Below are positions 5,252 through 12,609 of a DNA stretch of 12,609 bases, one piece after another. The notes beneath the pieces are model-generated. The model did no database searches and was not told the origin of the DNA. It saw nothing but the letters and a program-made list of their open reading frames with translations. Source of the DNA: an uncultured Butyrivibrio sp. (GTDB taxonomy: Bacteria; Bacillota; Clostridia; Lachnospirales; Lachnospiraceae). Location: positions 1 through 12,609 of the forward strand of contig CAJTON010000024.1 of the NCBI GenBank assembly GCA_910577605.1. The letters run 5' to 3'. The position numbers were made by a program, and so were the translations under genes. How positions within the stretch are numbered: the stretch's first letter is position 1; each line of letters begins with the position of its first letter.

Positions 5252-7621
5252 ATGTCATTGATGGGAAGCCTTTGGACGGGCGTATCAGGATTGCAAACTT
5301 CAAATAATGCGCTGAACACAACTGCGCACAACATGTCTAACATGGACACCGTAGGGTATACCAGACAGCAGGTATCCCAGGGAACCAGGCCGTATGTTAC
5401 GATTGAGAAAAATAACAAGACGAACTGGAAGCAATTAGGTCTCGGTGTCAACTATACCCTTACAAGACAGGAAAGAGATTATTTTTTAGACAAAAACTAT
5501 CGCCGCGAGTCGGGACGAAGTGCTTTTTATGATGTCTCAACGAGCACGATGGAGGAAATAGAGTATATATTAGGTGAGAGTGAGTCGGGCGGCTCGATCG
5601 AGGGGCATGAATTTTCAGAGTCGCTGTCTAATCTGTGGGTAGCAATACAGGAGCTCAGTAAAGACCCGACCAGCTCAGTGAATCAGAACCTGTTCGTGAC
5701 ACGCTCTTACGAATTTATCACGAGAGCTTCGGCGGTGTACACCAGCCTGTGTCAGTATCAGGATAATCTGAATAAGACAATAGTCAAAGACGTAAATAAC
5801 ATCAACAGCTATGCGCAGGAGATCGAGGCGCTGAACCGTAAGATCGTAGCGACGGAGGCAGGCGGTGTGGAGCATGCCAACGATCTGCGTGACCGCCGCA
5901 ACTATCTGCTCGATGAGCTGGCGAAGATGGGGAATATATCTTACAGCGAGGATACGCTGGGGTATCTGACGGTACAGTTTGAGGGAATCGATCTGGTCAA
6001 GGGTTCCATGGTCAACACGATAGAACTGTACACAGATCCGAAGACCGGATTTTATACGCCGTACTGGAAGATGCTGGCGCATTGCGACTACGATAAGGAC
6101 GGCAATATCACTTTCGAGGACTGCCAAAAATCCTTCGGCGAACCGTCCGAAATACGTCTTATCCCCGACAAAACGGCGCTTAAAGCAGACGGCGCGGATA
6201 TGATATTCGTCGATATTTCGGCATTCGACGAAAACGGAACCTTCGTCGCCAACGCAAAAAACCGCGTAAACGTCGAGGTAAGCGGCGCGGGGCGTCTCGT
6301 AGGCATCGACAGCGGAAACAGCACCGATTACGACGAATATAAAGCGACCTCCAAAAAGCTTTTCGGAGGAAAGCTTCTCGCCATGATAGCCGGTAAAAAT
6401 CACGGCGGCGAAATCAATATAAAAGTAAGCTCCGACGGACTTCCCGACGCGTTTCTTACGCTTAACGCGCTTTCCGCGGATTTTCCGGAGGGAGCGTCCG
6501 ACGCTTTTGAGGAAAATTCTCACTCCGTCAGGACGAGCGAATTTCCCGTCCGCAAAATCGAGCTTTGCGCTTCAGCATGTCATTTTGACCAAAATACTAC
6601 AAAAGCAAGGGTAAGTGCAAAAATCCTGCCCGAAAACGCGGAATATGACCTTGAATGGGCAGCCGTGACCGAAACGGGCGTGATAACGAATATCGCCGAA
6701 GTAAGCGGCGATAACAGCGGCGCGGCCGTGCGCGTCTGCGGCGACGGAATTTTCAGGCTCCGCTGCTTCTGCCGTAACGGGAAGCCGTGTCCCGACGTAA
6801 TTTCGGAGCTTGAAATGGACGTATCCGGCCTCGGCAGCGTCTCCGTAGATCCGTACGCGGGACTTGTAAAAGGAAGCCTTTATAATATAAGCCTTGCAAA
6901 GCTTGACGAGGTTTCCGAGGGCGGCGTAAAGATCGCAAACGACAACCGAAACGTCGTTGGCTTTAAGAACGTGAATTTCGGAAGGGGCGGCTCGGACCGT
7001 TTCACCGTAAACATCATAAACTGGCACAATAACGACGAAATAAAATTCTCGCTCTGGAGCGGTATTCCCAGCTCGGAAGACTCCGAAAAGCTCGGCGATT
7101 TCGTCTACCGCGCAGATTTCATATGGCAGACATATATTCCAAACAGCTTCAAGCTTGAACGCAAGCTCAAGGGCGTCAAGGATCTTTGCTTTGAATTTGA
7201 ACCGGGAGAAAAGAGGATATATTTCGGCGGCTTTGAATTTGAGGGCTGCGAGGAGGCTTACTCGGAAATAAGCGCGCTAGACAGCTCTAACATACGCGGC
7301 GACAGCTTCACGGAAACGCCGTACGGCATTGAAAAAATCGGCAACAATGTCTTTATGGATTTTGACGGCTTTGATTTCACAAAGGGAATAAAAAGCATAA
7401 CGGTAAAAGGAAGGACACGCAACGCCAAAGATTCCGTACATCTTAGGATAATCGGCGGCGGAAAGGAGATAAAAGAAATACTTGAATTCGCAGAAAGCGG
7501 CGACTATGTCGAAAAGACCTTTGAAACCGGAAGTGTCGAAGGAACTGCGGACGTCAAATTCGACTTCCTGCCCGGCTGCGATTTTGATTTTATGAGCTTC
7601 AGGTTCAACCCGTTGAATTAA
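5252..7621 (+). CDS. flgK: Chimeric frame: FlgK N-terminus joined to GH2 glycosidase C-terminus
   Basis: Residues 1 to about 275 are hook-associated protein 1 (FlgK), which forms the hook-filament junction. The flagellar rod/hook N-terminal signature is plain (SLMGSLWTGVSGLQTSNNAL, then HNMSNMDTVGYTRQQV), followed by the helical FlgK domain with Q-E-L-S-K-D-P-T-S and the N-D-L-R-D-R-R-N-Y-L-L-D-E-L motif. From about residue 295 the protein is unrelated: a GH2 C-terminal domain, an Ig-like stretch and two carbohydrate-binding-type domains. FlgK's own C-terminal D0 helix, needed for junction assembly, is missing. Codon style changes at the same point. AAGGA (5237-5241) serves the ATG. As written, neither a working FlgK nor a working glycosidase is encoded; a joined contig is the likeliest cause. 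Confidence 0.85.
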   Translation: MSLMGSLWTGVSGLQTSNNALNTTAHNMSNMDTVGYTRQQVSQGTRPYVTIEKNNKTNWKQLGLGVNYTLTRQERDYFLDKNYRRESGRSAFYDVSTSTMEEIEYILGESESGGSIEGHEFSESLSNLWVAIQELSKDPTSSVNQNLFVTRSYEFITRASAVYTSLCQYQDNLNKTIVKDVNNINSYAQEIEALNRKIVATEAGGVEHANDLRDRRNYLLDELAKMGNISYSEDTLGYLTVQFEGIDLVKGSMVNTIELYTDPKTGFYTPYWKMLAHCDYDKDGNITFEDCQKSFGEPSEIRLIPDKTALKADGADMIFVDISAFDENGTFVANAKNRVNVEVSGAGRLVGIDSGNSTDYDEYKATSKKLFGGKLLAMIAGKNHGGEINIKVSSDGLPDAFLTLNALSADFPEGASDAFEENSHSVRTSEFPVRKIELCASACHFDQNTTKARVSAKILPENAEYDLEWAAVTETGVITNIAEVSGDNSGAAVRVCGDGIFRLRCFCRNGKPCPDVISELEMDVSGLGSVSVDPYAGLVKGSLYNISLAKLDEVSEGGVKIANDNRNVVGFKNVNFGRGGSDRFTVNIINWHNNDEIKFSLWSGIPSSEDSEKLGDFVYRADFIWQTYIPNSFKLERKLKGVKDLCFEFEPGEKRIYFGGFEFEGCEEAYSEISALDSSNIRGDSFTETPYGIEKIGNNVFMDFDGFDFTKGIKSITVKGRTRNAKDSVHLRIIGGGKEIKEILEFAESGDYVEKTFETGSVEGTADVKFDFLPGCDFDFMSFRFNPLN
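6077..6151. other. Breakpoint between two genome backgrounds inside the flgK frame
   Basis: Upstream, the last eight leucines of the FlgK part (to residue 275) use CTG seven times. Downstream, the first ten leucines (residues 303 to 407) are all CTT or CTC. The protein family changes in the same interval: FlgK sequence ends near YTPYWKMLA (268-276) and GH2 sequence is clear from about S294. The short stretch between, DYDKDGNITFED, belongs clearly to neither side. Confidence 0.75.
6134..7621 (+). other. 3' fragment of a GH2 beta-galactosidase-type gene (non-catalytic C-terminal domains)
   Basis: Residues are counted in the 5252 frame. About 297-405 is the C-terminal Ig-like domain of large GH2 enzymes: I-R-L-I-P-D-K-T-A-L-K-A-D-G (301-314), then G-A-G-R-L-V-G-I-D-S-G-N (345-356), Y-K-A (363-365) and F-G-G-K-L-L-A (371-377). 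About 430-525 is a cysteine-containing bacterial Ig-like segment. About 530-665 and 665-789 are two beta-sandwich domains of carbohydrate-binding type; the first has the pattern V-Y-R-A-D-F-I-W-Q-T-Y, then L-K-G-V-K-D-L-C and I-Y-F-G-G-F, the second ends F-L-P-G-C-D-F-D-F. These accompany beta-galactosidases of gut clostridia. The catalytic barrel and sugar-binding N-terminus are absent, so this is a remnant cut by the junction. Confidence 0.8.
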
Positions 7622-7642
7622 AAGAAATATCTGGAAATATAT

Positions 7643-7672
7643 AAAAAGGCGGAGATCATTCCGCCTTTTTTT
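7643..7672. terminator. Bidirectional intrinsic terminator between convergent genes
   Basis: AAAAAGGCGGA (7643-7653) pairs with TCCGCCTTTTT (7660-7670) over a six-base loop, followed on the + strand by two more T. The A and T runs give a U tract in both directions, so it can stop the GH2-side transcript and the minus-strand operon. The last codons and stop of the minus-strand M15 gene (TGA at 7658-7656) lie inside the hairpin. Confidence 0.9.
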
Positions 7673-8429
7673 CAAAATGCTGATAGTCCTTGACCTTGTC
7701 CCAGCTTCCACCCCATGTAAATCCGCGCTTTATAAACATTTTATACGCGTAATCCTGCTCGTCTATTTTCATCACAAAGCTGTTGCTTCTGTCGGCGTAC
7801 TGCGTCGCAGTCACGGGAAGGATAGTCCCGTCGGCTCCGACATAGGGATTGTAAAGAGGGTTTATGTCTATGGCAAGTCCGTAGGCGTGAAGCGACCACG
7901 CGTCGCTCCCCGCGACTTTGCGGGCGTTAAAGCAGCTCGTGTTGTTTTTTGCCATCGAGACCTCGTCGCTTCCGCCGTACTCGTCGATCAGCTTTATGCT
8001 TTCGATCGGATATGAAGCGCGGTACAGCTCGTAAAAAATTTCCGCTGCAGCCTCCGCGATATCCTTGTTGACGATCAGCTCGCCCTTATGCGCCGTTTTG
8101 TCCGTACCCCAATAAAGCACAGTCATATAGCGAAGGTCTTCTCTCGCGACGGGAGCGTCGTCTGTAAAGGAAATGCCCTTTATTCTGTTAAAGATAATGT
8201 CCGGTATCTCCGTATACGCAAAATAAGTCCTTATATCCGACTCTATTATCTCAGACGGCAAAGGGTAACTTCCGGCAAGGCTTCTGTCCTCTGTATTCTT
8301 GCTGTCCGGTCCCGATATGATTGTTTCCGTCCTACCCCGGTATACGAGAATGATTATAAGCATCCCCAGAAAGAGCGCGCTCACAACCAAAAGTATTTCA
8401 AGGAAACGGCCTTTTTTCTTCTTGTTCAA
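7656..8429 (-). CDS. M15-family D-alanyl-D-alanine (or L,D-) carboxypeptidase, membrane-anchored
   Basis: This zinc peptidase trims cell-wall peptides outside the membrane. A basic N-terminus (NKKKKGR) and one hydrophobic helix (about 10-30) form an uncleaved signal anchor. The C-terminal half has the M15/VanY zinc signature: H181 and D188 in S-L-H-A-Y-G-L-A-I-D-I-N, H251 in K-D-Y-Q-H-F-E, with D248 as candidate catalytic acid, and the typical GFTWGGSW before it. The 257-residue length suits the M15C subgroup. The start is TTG at 8429, chosen because GGGGAG (8444-8439) lies nine bases ahead and the frame gives the expected basic anchor. It is last in the minus-strand cluster, 23 bases after the mechanosensitive channel. 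Exact substrate (D,D or L,D bond) cannot be told. Confidence 0.85.
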   Translation of the reverse strand: MNKKKKGRFLEILLVVSALFLGMLIIILVYRGRTETIISGPDSKNTEDRSLAGSYPLPSEIIESDIRTYFAYTEIPDIIFNRIKGISFTDDAPVAREDLRYMTVLYWGTDKTAHKGELIVNKDIAEAAAEIFYELYRASYPIESIKLIDEYGGSDEVSMAKNNTSCFNARKVAGSDAWSLHAYGLAIDINPLYNPYVGADGTILPVTATQYADRSNSFVMKIDEQDYAYKMFIKRGFTWGGSWDKVKDYQHFEKKAE

Positions 8430-8452
8430 ATCAAAACTCTCCCCTTACCTGC

Positions 8453-9334
8453 TTATGTATCGGGCAATTCTTTCCTTGACGGTTCCTTGACCGTTACAGA
8501 AAGCTGGTTGAACGGAATCTCTATGCCGTTAGCGTCCAGAGCCTCTTTAAAGCTCTCTAACAGCGCCCATCTCGTAGTCCAGTAATCATCCGTCAACGCC
8601 CATACCCTTGTGCCGATCGTAATATGACTGTCCGCAAGAGCGTCAACGTAAACCGTTATCTCTTCGTCTTTAAGCACACTTTCGTTTCGCTCAATCACGC
8701 CCGTAAGGACGTCTTTTGCAAGCTTTATGTCGGAATCGTAGCTTATCCCCACCTTTATATCGATGCGCCGCTTCTGCTCCGACGTGTAATTCGTAAGGCT
8801 GGCGTTAGCCAAAGTACCGTTGGGAACCACAATAGTCTTATTATCGACCGTGAGTATCTTGGTATAAAACAAGTCGATTCCGGTTACTGTTCCCTCATTG
8901 CCGTGACTGTCCTCCTTTATATAATCCCCTATTTTGAAGGGCTTAAATAAAAGGATCAGCACACCGCCCGCGAAATTTGACAGGCTTCCCTGAAGCGCAA
9001 GCCCCACCGTAAGCCCAGCCGCGCTCAGCGCCGCAATAAAGGACGTGGTCGGTATTCCAAGCAGCCCGATTATCACGATGGCTATAATGAAATAAAGCGC
9101 AAACTTAATTAAAGACACCAGAAATTTAGCGACTATCGGCTCCATCTTCGTCTTCTTAAATGAATTGGAAAGATGCTTTACAAACCATTTTATAAGCTTC
9201 GAGCCGACGATCAGCACAATGAGCGCAATAAGAATATTTTTGCCCACGGTCATAAACCATTTAAGCACAATATCAAGATATTCTCTAAATTTGTCGCCGC
9301 TCCAGAAATCCGCCGCCATAATCATTTTGTTCAT
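8453..9334 (-). CDS. mscS: Small-conductance mechanosensitive channel, MscS family
   Basis: MscS channels open under membrane tension and release solutes during hypo-osmotic shock. The 293-residue length is near the E. coli protein. Three membrane helices are visible (about 27-51, 70-92, 96-130). The third has the Gly/Ala-packed pore pattern A-G-L-T-V-G-L-A-L-Q-G-S-L-S-N-F-A-G-G (about 106-124). Then follow the beta domain with P-F-K-I-G-D-Y-I (132-139), G-T-V-T-G-I (148-153) and V-P-N-G (170-173), and the alpha/beta C-terminal cage. The ATG at 9334 lies two bases after the glgB stop, with a poor ribosome site, suggesting translation coupled to glgB; ATGs three and five residues later are possible. 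An N-terminal extension of about 20 residues precedes the first helix. Confidence 0.93.
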   Translation of the reverse strand: MNKMIMAADFWSGDKFREYLDIVLKWFMTVGKNILIALIVLIVGSKLIKWFVKHLSNSFKKTKMEPIVAKFLVSLIKFALYFIIAIVIIGLLGIPTTSFIAALSAAGLTVGLALQGSLSNFAGGVLILLFKPFKIGDYIKEDSHGNEGTVTGIDLFYTKILTVDNKTIVVPNGTLANASLTNYTSEQKRRIDIKVGISYDSDIKLAKDVLTGVIERNESVLKDEEITVYVDALADSHITIGTRVWALTDDYWTTRWALLESFKEALDANGIEIPFNQLSVTVKEPSRKELPDT

Positions 9335-9336
9335 AA

Positions 9337-11679
9337 CTATTTATTCGCCTTCTTTGAAGTATTTCCCGTCTTCCGCGCGGTCGCTGCCTTTGGCTTTGAA
9401 TCCGTTTTGGACTTTGCGCCCGTCTTGCTCTTTGCGTCCTCTTTAGCGTTTGAAGCCGTTCTCTTCTTCGGAGCTGTGTCAGCCTCCGTATAACGCAGTA
9501 TCGTCACGCCCATGGGCGGAACCGTCAGACGTATGGAGTCCTCGCGCCCGTCGCATTCCTCCTTCTTGGAAGGAATAACGCGCTTGTTCACCGCGCCGCC
9601 GCCGCCGTACTTTTCATCCTCACTGTTAAATATTTCCTTGTATTTGCCCATATGCGGAACGCCGATCTTGTACTTGTCGCGCTGTACGGGAGTAAAGTTC
9701 GCCACAACCAGAAGCATATCGTTTTCTGAGCTTTTTCTTACATAGACCACAATGCATTCGTCGGCGGAAATATTGTTGATCCACTCAAAGCCCTCCGGCA
9801 CATAGTCAAGCTCATGCAGCGCCCTCTCGCTCTTATAAAGGCTGTTAAGATCCGCTACGTAATTCATAAGCTGCCTGTTTTCCTCAAGTCCGGTAAGCTC
9901 CCAGTCTATCTGGCGCGCCTCCCACCACTCGTTCTCCATTCCGAAATCCTGTCCCATAAAGAGCAGCTTCTTACCGGGGTGCGTGAACATAAAACCGTAC
10001 GCCGCGCGCAGATTCGCAAGCTTTTCTTTCTTGGACGCGCCGGGCATTTTATTGAGCATAGAGCATTTTCCGTGAACCACCTCGTCATGTGAAAGCGTAA
10101 GTATGAAATCCTCGCTGTACGCGTAGATCATACTGAAGGTCAGCTCGTGATATCTGCCCTTCCTGAAAAGCGGATCGCAGCTCATAAAATCAAGAAAATC
10201 GTTCATCCAGCCCATGTTCCACTTGTAATCGAAGCCAAGCGAGCCTTCCGCCACGTCGCCCGTAACCTGCGGCCACGCGGTCGATTCCTCGGCTATGAGC
10301 AAAGAATTTCTGCACTGTTTATCAAAGGTACGGCTGAGCTTCTTCAGGAAATCCACCGCCTCAAGATTCTCGTTGCCGCCGTACATATTAGCCACCCATT
10401 CGCCGTCCCGCTTTCCGTAGTCAAGATAGAGCATCGACGCCACCGCGTCCATTCTTATGCCGTCCGCATGGTACTCCTTTGCCCAGAAAACCGCGTTTGA
10501 GATAAGGAAATCAGCGACCTCGGGTCTTCCGAAATTATATATAAGCGTTCCCCAGTCGGGGTGCTCGCCCTGTCTTTTGTCAAAATGCTCATAAAGGCAG
10601 GTGCCGTCAAATCTCGCTAGACCGAACGCGTCCTTGGGGAAATGCGCGGGTACCCAGTCGAGTATCACGCCGATTCCCGCCTTGTGCATCTCGTCCATAA
10701 AATATTTAAAGTCGTCGGGAGTTCCGTAACGCGCCGTGGGAGCGTAATAGCCCGTCACCTGATAGCCCCACGAGCCGTCAAAGGGATGCTCCATCACCGG
10801 CATCAGCTCGACATGGGTATAACCCATTTTCCGGACATAGTCAATGACCGCCGGAGCAAGCTCCCTGTAATTGAGAAATTCCCTTCCGTCGTCGGGAGTT
10901 TTAAAAGAACCCGCATGAAGCTCGTATACGGACATGGGCTTTTTCTTATACTTGTCCTTGTCGCGCTCCTGCATCCAGTTTTTGTCGTTCCATTTGTACG
11001 CTTTGGGATTATATACCACCGAAGCGGTATCGGGTCTGAGCTGCGCCGCGAACGCATAGGGGTCAGCTTTAAGCACTGCCGCGCCGCCTTTTATCCTAAG
11101 CTCGTATTTGTAGATTGCGCCCTCTTCTATTCCCGGAATAAAAAGCTCGAAAACGCCAGTCCCGTCGTTTAATTCCATTTGGTGCTTTCTTCCGTCCCAG
11201 TTGTTGAAATCGCCCACCACGCTCACGCGCAGGGCATACGGAGCCCACACCGCAAAAAGCACGCCCTTCACATTTCCGACCTTAGTCATGTGCGCGCCGA
11301 GCAATTCGTACGCCTTTCCGTTATTGCCCGCGTTAAACGCTTTGAGCTGTTTTTCATCGAGCATCGAGGGATAATTGTAAATATCCTCGGTTTCAAAAAC
11401 CGACTTGTCCTCAAATTCATAAAGCAGCGTATAGTCAACGGGATTCTTTCCGGGAATAAGCGCGGCAAAAAAGCCCTCCTCGTCTACCTGCTCCATCTTA
11501 TGTCTGCTTCCGTCGCGCTCCACGACGTACGCCTTCACAGCTCCCGGATGAAAGGACTGTATAAGCTGTCCGCCCTTTACGGCGTGCTGTCCGAGAAGTC
11601 TTTTGGGGTGTGCCTCATCAGAGTAAACTATTCCTTCTATCTCCGGCCAATTCATAAGTTCGTATAATTTTTTATTCAT
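9337..11679 (-). CDS. glgB: 1,4-alpha-glucan (glycogen) branching enzyme
   Basis: GlgB cuts an alpha-1,4 chain and reattaches it as an alpha-1,6 branch during glycogen synthesis in the cytoplasm. Of 780 residues, about 1-110 is an extra N-terminal beta-sandwich, 125-225 a CBM48 domain (G-D-F-N-N-W-D, 156-162), and 250-620 the GH13 barrel. Barrel motifs are complete: D341-WVPAHF (region I), D-G-I-R-M-D411-A-V (nucleophile), A-E464-E-S-T (acid/base) and S-H-D532-E-V-V-H-G (transition-state stabiliser). The C-terminal beta domain ends near 733. A tail of about 45 residues, mostly Lys, Ala, Thr and Ser, follows and is unusual. GGGAG (11694-11690) lies ten bases before the ATG. It stands between the DUF1015 gene (27-base gap) and mscS (2 bases); no other glycogen gene is visible. 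Confidence 0.96.
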   Translation of the reverse strand: MNKKLYELMNWPEIEGIVYSDEAHPKRLLGQHAVKGGQLIQSFHPGAVKAYVVERDGSRHKMEQVDEEGFFAALIPGKNPVDYTLLYEFEDKSVFETEDIYNYPSMLDEKQLKAFNAGNNGKAYELLGAHMTKVGNVKGVLFAVWAPYALRVSVVGDFNNWDGRKHQMELNDGTGVFELFIPGIEEGAIYKYELRIKGGAAVLKADPYAFAAQLRPDTASVVYNPKAYKWNDKNWMQERDKDKYKKKPMSVYELHAGSFKTPDDGREFLNYRELAPAVIDYVRKMGYTHVELMPVMEHPFDGSWGYQVTGYYAPTARYGTPDDFKYFMDEMHKAGIGVILDWVPAHFPKDAFGLARFDGTCLYEHFDKRQGEHPDWGTLIYNFGRPEVADFLISNAVFWAKEYHADGIRMDAVASMLYLDYGKRDGEWVANMYGGNENLEAVDFLKKLSRTFDKQCRNSLLIAEESTAWPQVTGDVAEGSLGFDYKWNMGWMNDFLDFMSCDPLFRKGRYHELTFSMIYAYSEDFILTLSHDEVVHGKCSMLNKMPGASKKEKLANLRAAYGFMFTHPGKKLLFMGQDFGMENEWWEARQIDWELTGLEENRQLMNYVADLNSLYKSERALHELDYVPEGFEWINNISADECIVVYVRKSSENDMLLVVANFTPVQRDKYKIGVPHMGKYKEIFNSEDEKYGGGGAVNKRVIPSKKEECDGREDSIRLTVPPMGVTILRYTEADTAPKKRTASNAKEDAKSKTGAKSKTDSKPKAATARKTGNTSKKANK

Positions 11680-11706
11680 AATCCCATATCTCCCTTAATT
11701 GATCTG

Positions 11707-12609
11707 TCAGATCCGATGTATAAAAAGTCCGCTCCTTAATTTCGGTTCAAACCATGTTGATTTAGGCGGCATGAGCATATCCGCGTCCGCCACGTCAAAC
11801 AGCTCGTCTATCGACGTAGGGTACATTGAAAAAGCGACCTTCATATCCGAATCCGCCCTTCGCTCAAGCTCCTCAAGCCCGCGGATACCGCCGATAAAAT
11901 CTATTCTTTTGTCAACCCTCGGGTCCGTGATCCCAAGCACCGGCGTAAGCAGATAATCCTGAAGTATCGCCACGTCAAGTCCGTCCACGGGGTCCTCCGA
12001 CATTATGCACTCTTTTGCCGTCAGGAGATACCATGTACCCTCAAGATACATTCCGAACTCTCCCTTGTTCTCCGGATAAAGGGCCTTGCGTCCCTTCTCC
12101 TCGACGATAAAACACTTGGCGACGCTTTCAAGAAATTCCTCTTTCGTAAGCCCGTTAAGGTCTTTGACAACTCTGTTATACGGCATTATCATAAGCTGGT
12201 CATCTGGGAAAAGCACAGAGAGAAAATAATTGAATTCCTCGCTCCCGTCATATCCGGGATTGGCTTCGCGCCTTCTTAAACCGACTTTTACGGCGGACGC
12301 CGCGCGGTGGTGACCGTCGGCTATGTATATCGAATTGATTCCCTCAAACGCGCCGCGTACCGCGTCGATGTCGTCCTTCCTGTCTATTTTCCAGACCGTG
12401 TGCCTTATCCCGTCGTCCGAAACGAAATCGTACAGCGGCGCGCCACGTCTTACTCCGGCAACCACTCCGTTTATCGTTTCGTTGGCGCGGTACGCCAGAA
12501 ATATAGGTCCGGTCTGTGCTCCGGTCACATCGACGTGCCTTATCCTGTCAAGCTCTTTTTCGGCTCTTGTTTTTTCATGTTTTTTTATCCTGTTGGAAAG
12601 ATAATCGTC
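11707..12609 (-). CDS. DUF1015 family protein (COG4198), 5' end outside window
   Basis: The family is recognised from I-R-H-V-D-V-T-G-A-Q-T-G-P-I-F-L-A-Y-R near the left edge of the fragment, I-A-D-G-H-H-R-A-A-S-A (the conserved histidine motif, around 12320) and M-P-Y-N-R-V-V-K-D. The frame stays open to base 12609, where it reads DDYLSNRIKKHEKTRAEKEL, a normal internal DUF1015 stretch, so the gene starts beyond the window and the GTG at 12528 is not the start. About 300 residues are present of the usual 400 or so. DUF1015 proteins are related to the SbnI/SerK-type free serine kinases and in clostridia are often found beside serine biosynthesis genes; kinase activity here is unproven. It is the first visible gene of the minus-strand cluster. 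Confidence 0.88.
   Translation of the reverse strand, partial: DDYLSNRIKKHEKTRAEKELDRIRHVDVTGAQTGPIFLAYRANETINGVVAGVRRGAPLYDFVSDDGIRHTVWKIDRKDDIDAVRGAFEGINSIYIADGHHRAASAVKVGLRRREANPGYDGSEEFNYFLSVLFPDDQLMIMPYNRVVKDLNGLTKEEFLESVAKCFIVEEKGRKALYPENKGEFGMYLEGTWYLLTAKECIMSEDPVDGLDVAILQDYLLTPVLGITDPRVDKRIDFIGGIRGLEELERRADSDMKVAFSMYPTSIDELFDVADADMLMPPKSTWFEPKLRSGLFIHRI

Noticed and set aside
5675..6523. Minus-strand open frame of 282 codons across the flgK/GH2 junction
   Set aside because: It lies opposite two recognisable protein segments, crosses the composition break, has no domain and is arginine/valine-rich in the manner of an antisense shadow.
10147..11667. Several + strand open frames opposite glgB (10147-10500, 10642-11172, 11179-11667)
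   Set aside because: All are shadows of the fully recognised branching enzyme, with His/Arg/Val-rich composition and no family features.
12526..12528. GTG as the start of the DUF1015 gene
   Set aside because: The frame continues to 12609 with conserved family sequence, so this is an internal valine.
1..12609. CRISPR array, tRNA, rRNA, insertion sequence or phage attachment site
   Set aside because: No regularly spaced repeats, cloverleaf, transposase or flanking target duplications were found by reading; a tool-based scan was not possible.

Overview
This window looks like two different Firmicutes genomes joined inside one reading frame. Bases 1 to about 6100 resemble a motile Lachnospiraceae-type clostridium: the flagellar genes flgM, flgN and flgK lie in order on the + strand behind a clear sigma-D (sigma-28) promoter. 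Bases from about 6130 to 12609 have another codon style. Leucine is mostly CTT/CTC instead of CTG, and GCG, GGC and CCG triplets are frequent. This half encodes the C-terminal part of a family 2 glycoside hydrolase (beta-galactosidase type) and a minus-strand cluster typical of another gut clostridium.

Left half, + strand. It begins with the 3' end of a superfamily II helicase, then a small two-helix membrane protein (DUF3592-like). Next, with its own promoter, comes a two-gene module: an ABC/SMC-type ATPase split by a frameshift near base 2181, whose stop overlaps the start of a PIN-like nuclease. This ATPase-plus-nuclease pair resembles defence or toxin modules and is the best candidate for a little-described system here. 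A small polytopic membrane protein with an apparent internal duplication follows, under an extended -10 promoter. Then come the sigma-D promoter, flgM (anti-sigma factor), flgN (chaperone, frameshifted near base 5057) and the N-terminal third of flgK.

Junction. The 789-codon frame at 5252-7621 starts as FlgK (residues 1 to about 275-290) and continues without a stop as a GH2 C-terminal domain, an Ig-like segment and two carbohydrate-binding-type domains (about 295-789). The codon style changes at the same point. A chimeric metagenome contig is the most economical explanation; a natural fusion is possible but less likely.

Right half. A hairpin terminator at 7643-7672 serves both converging sides. 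Read on the minus strand, the order is a DUF1015 protein (running off the window end), glgB (glycogen branching enzyme), an MscS-type channel and an M15 D,D-/L,D-carboxypeptidase. Gaps are 2 to 27 bases, so this is probably one operon.

No tRNA, rRNA, CRISPR array or insertion sequence was seen, and no gene-free stretch exceeds 300 bases.
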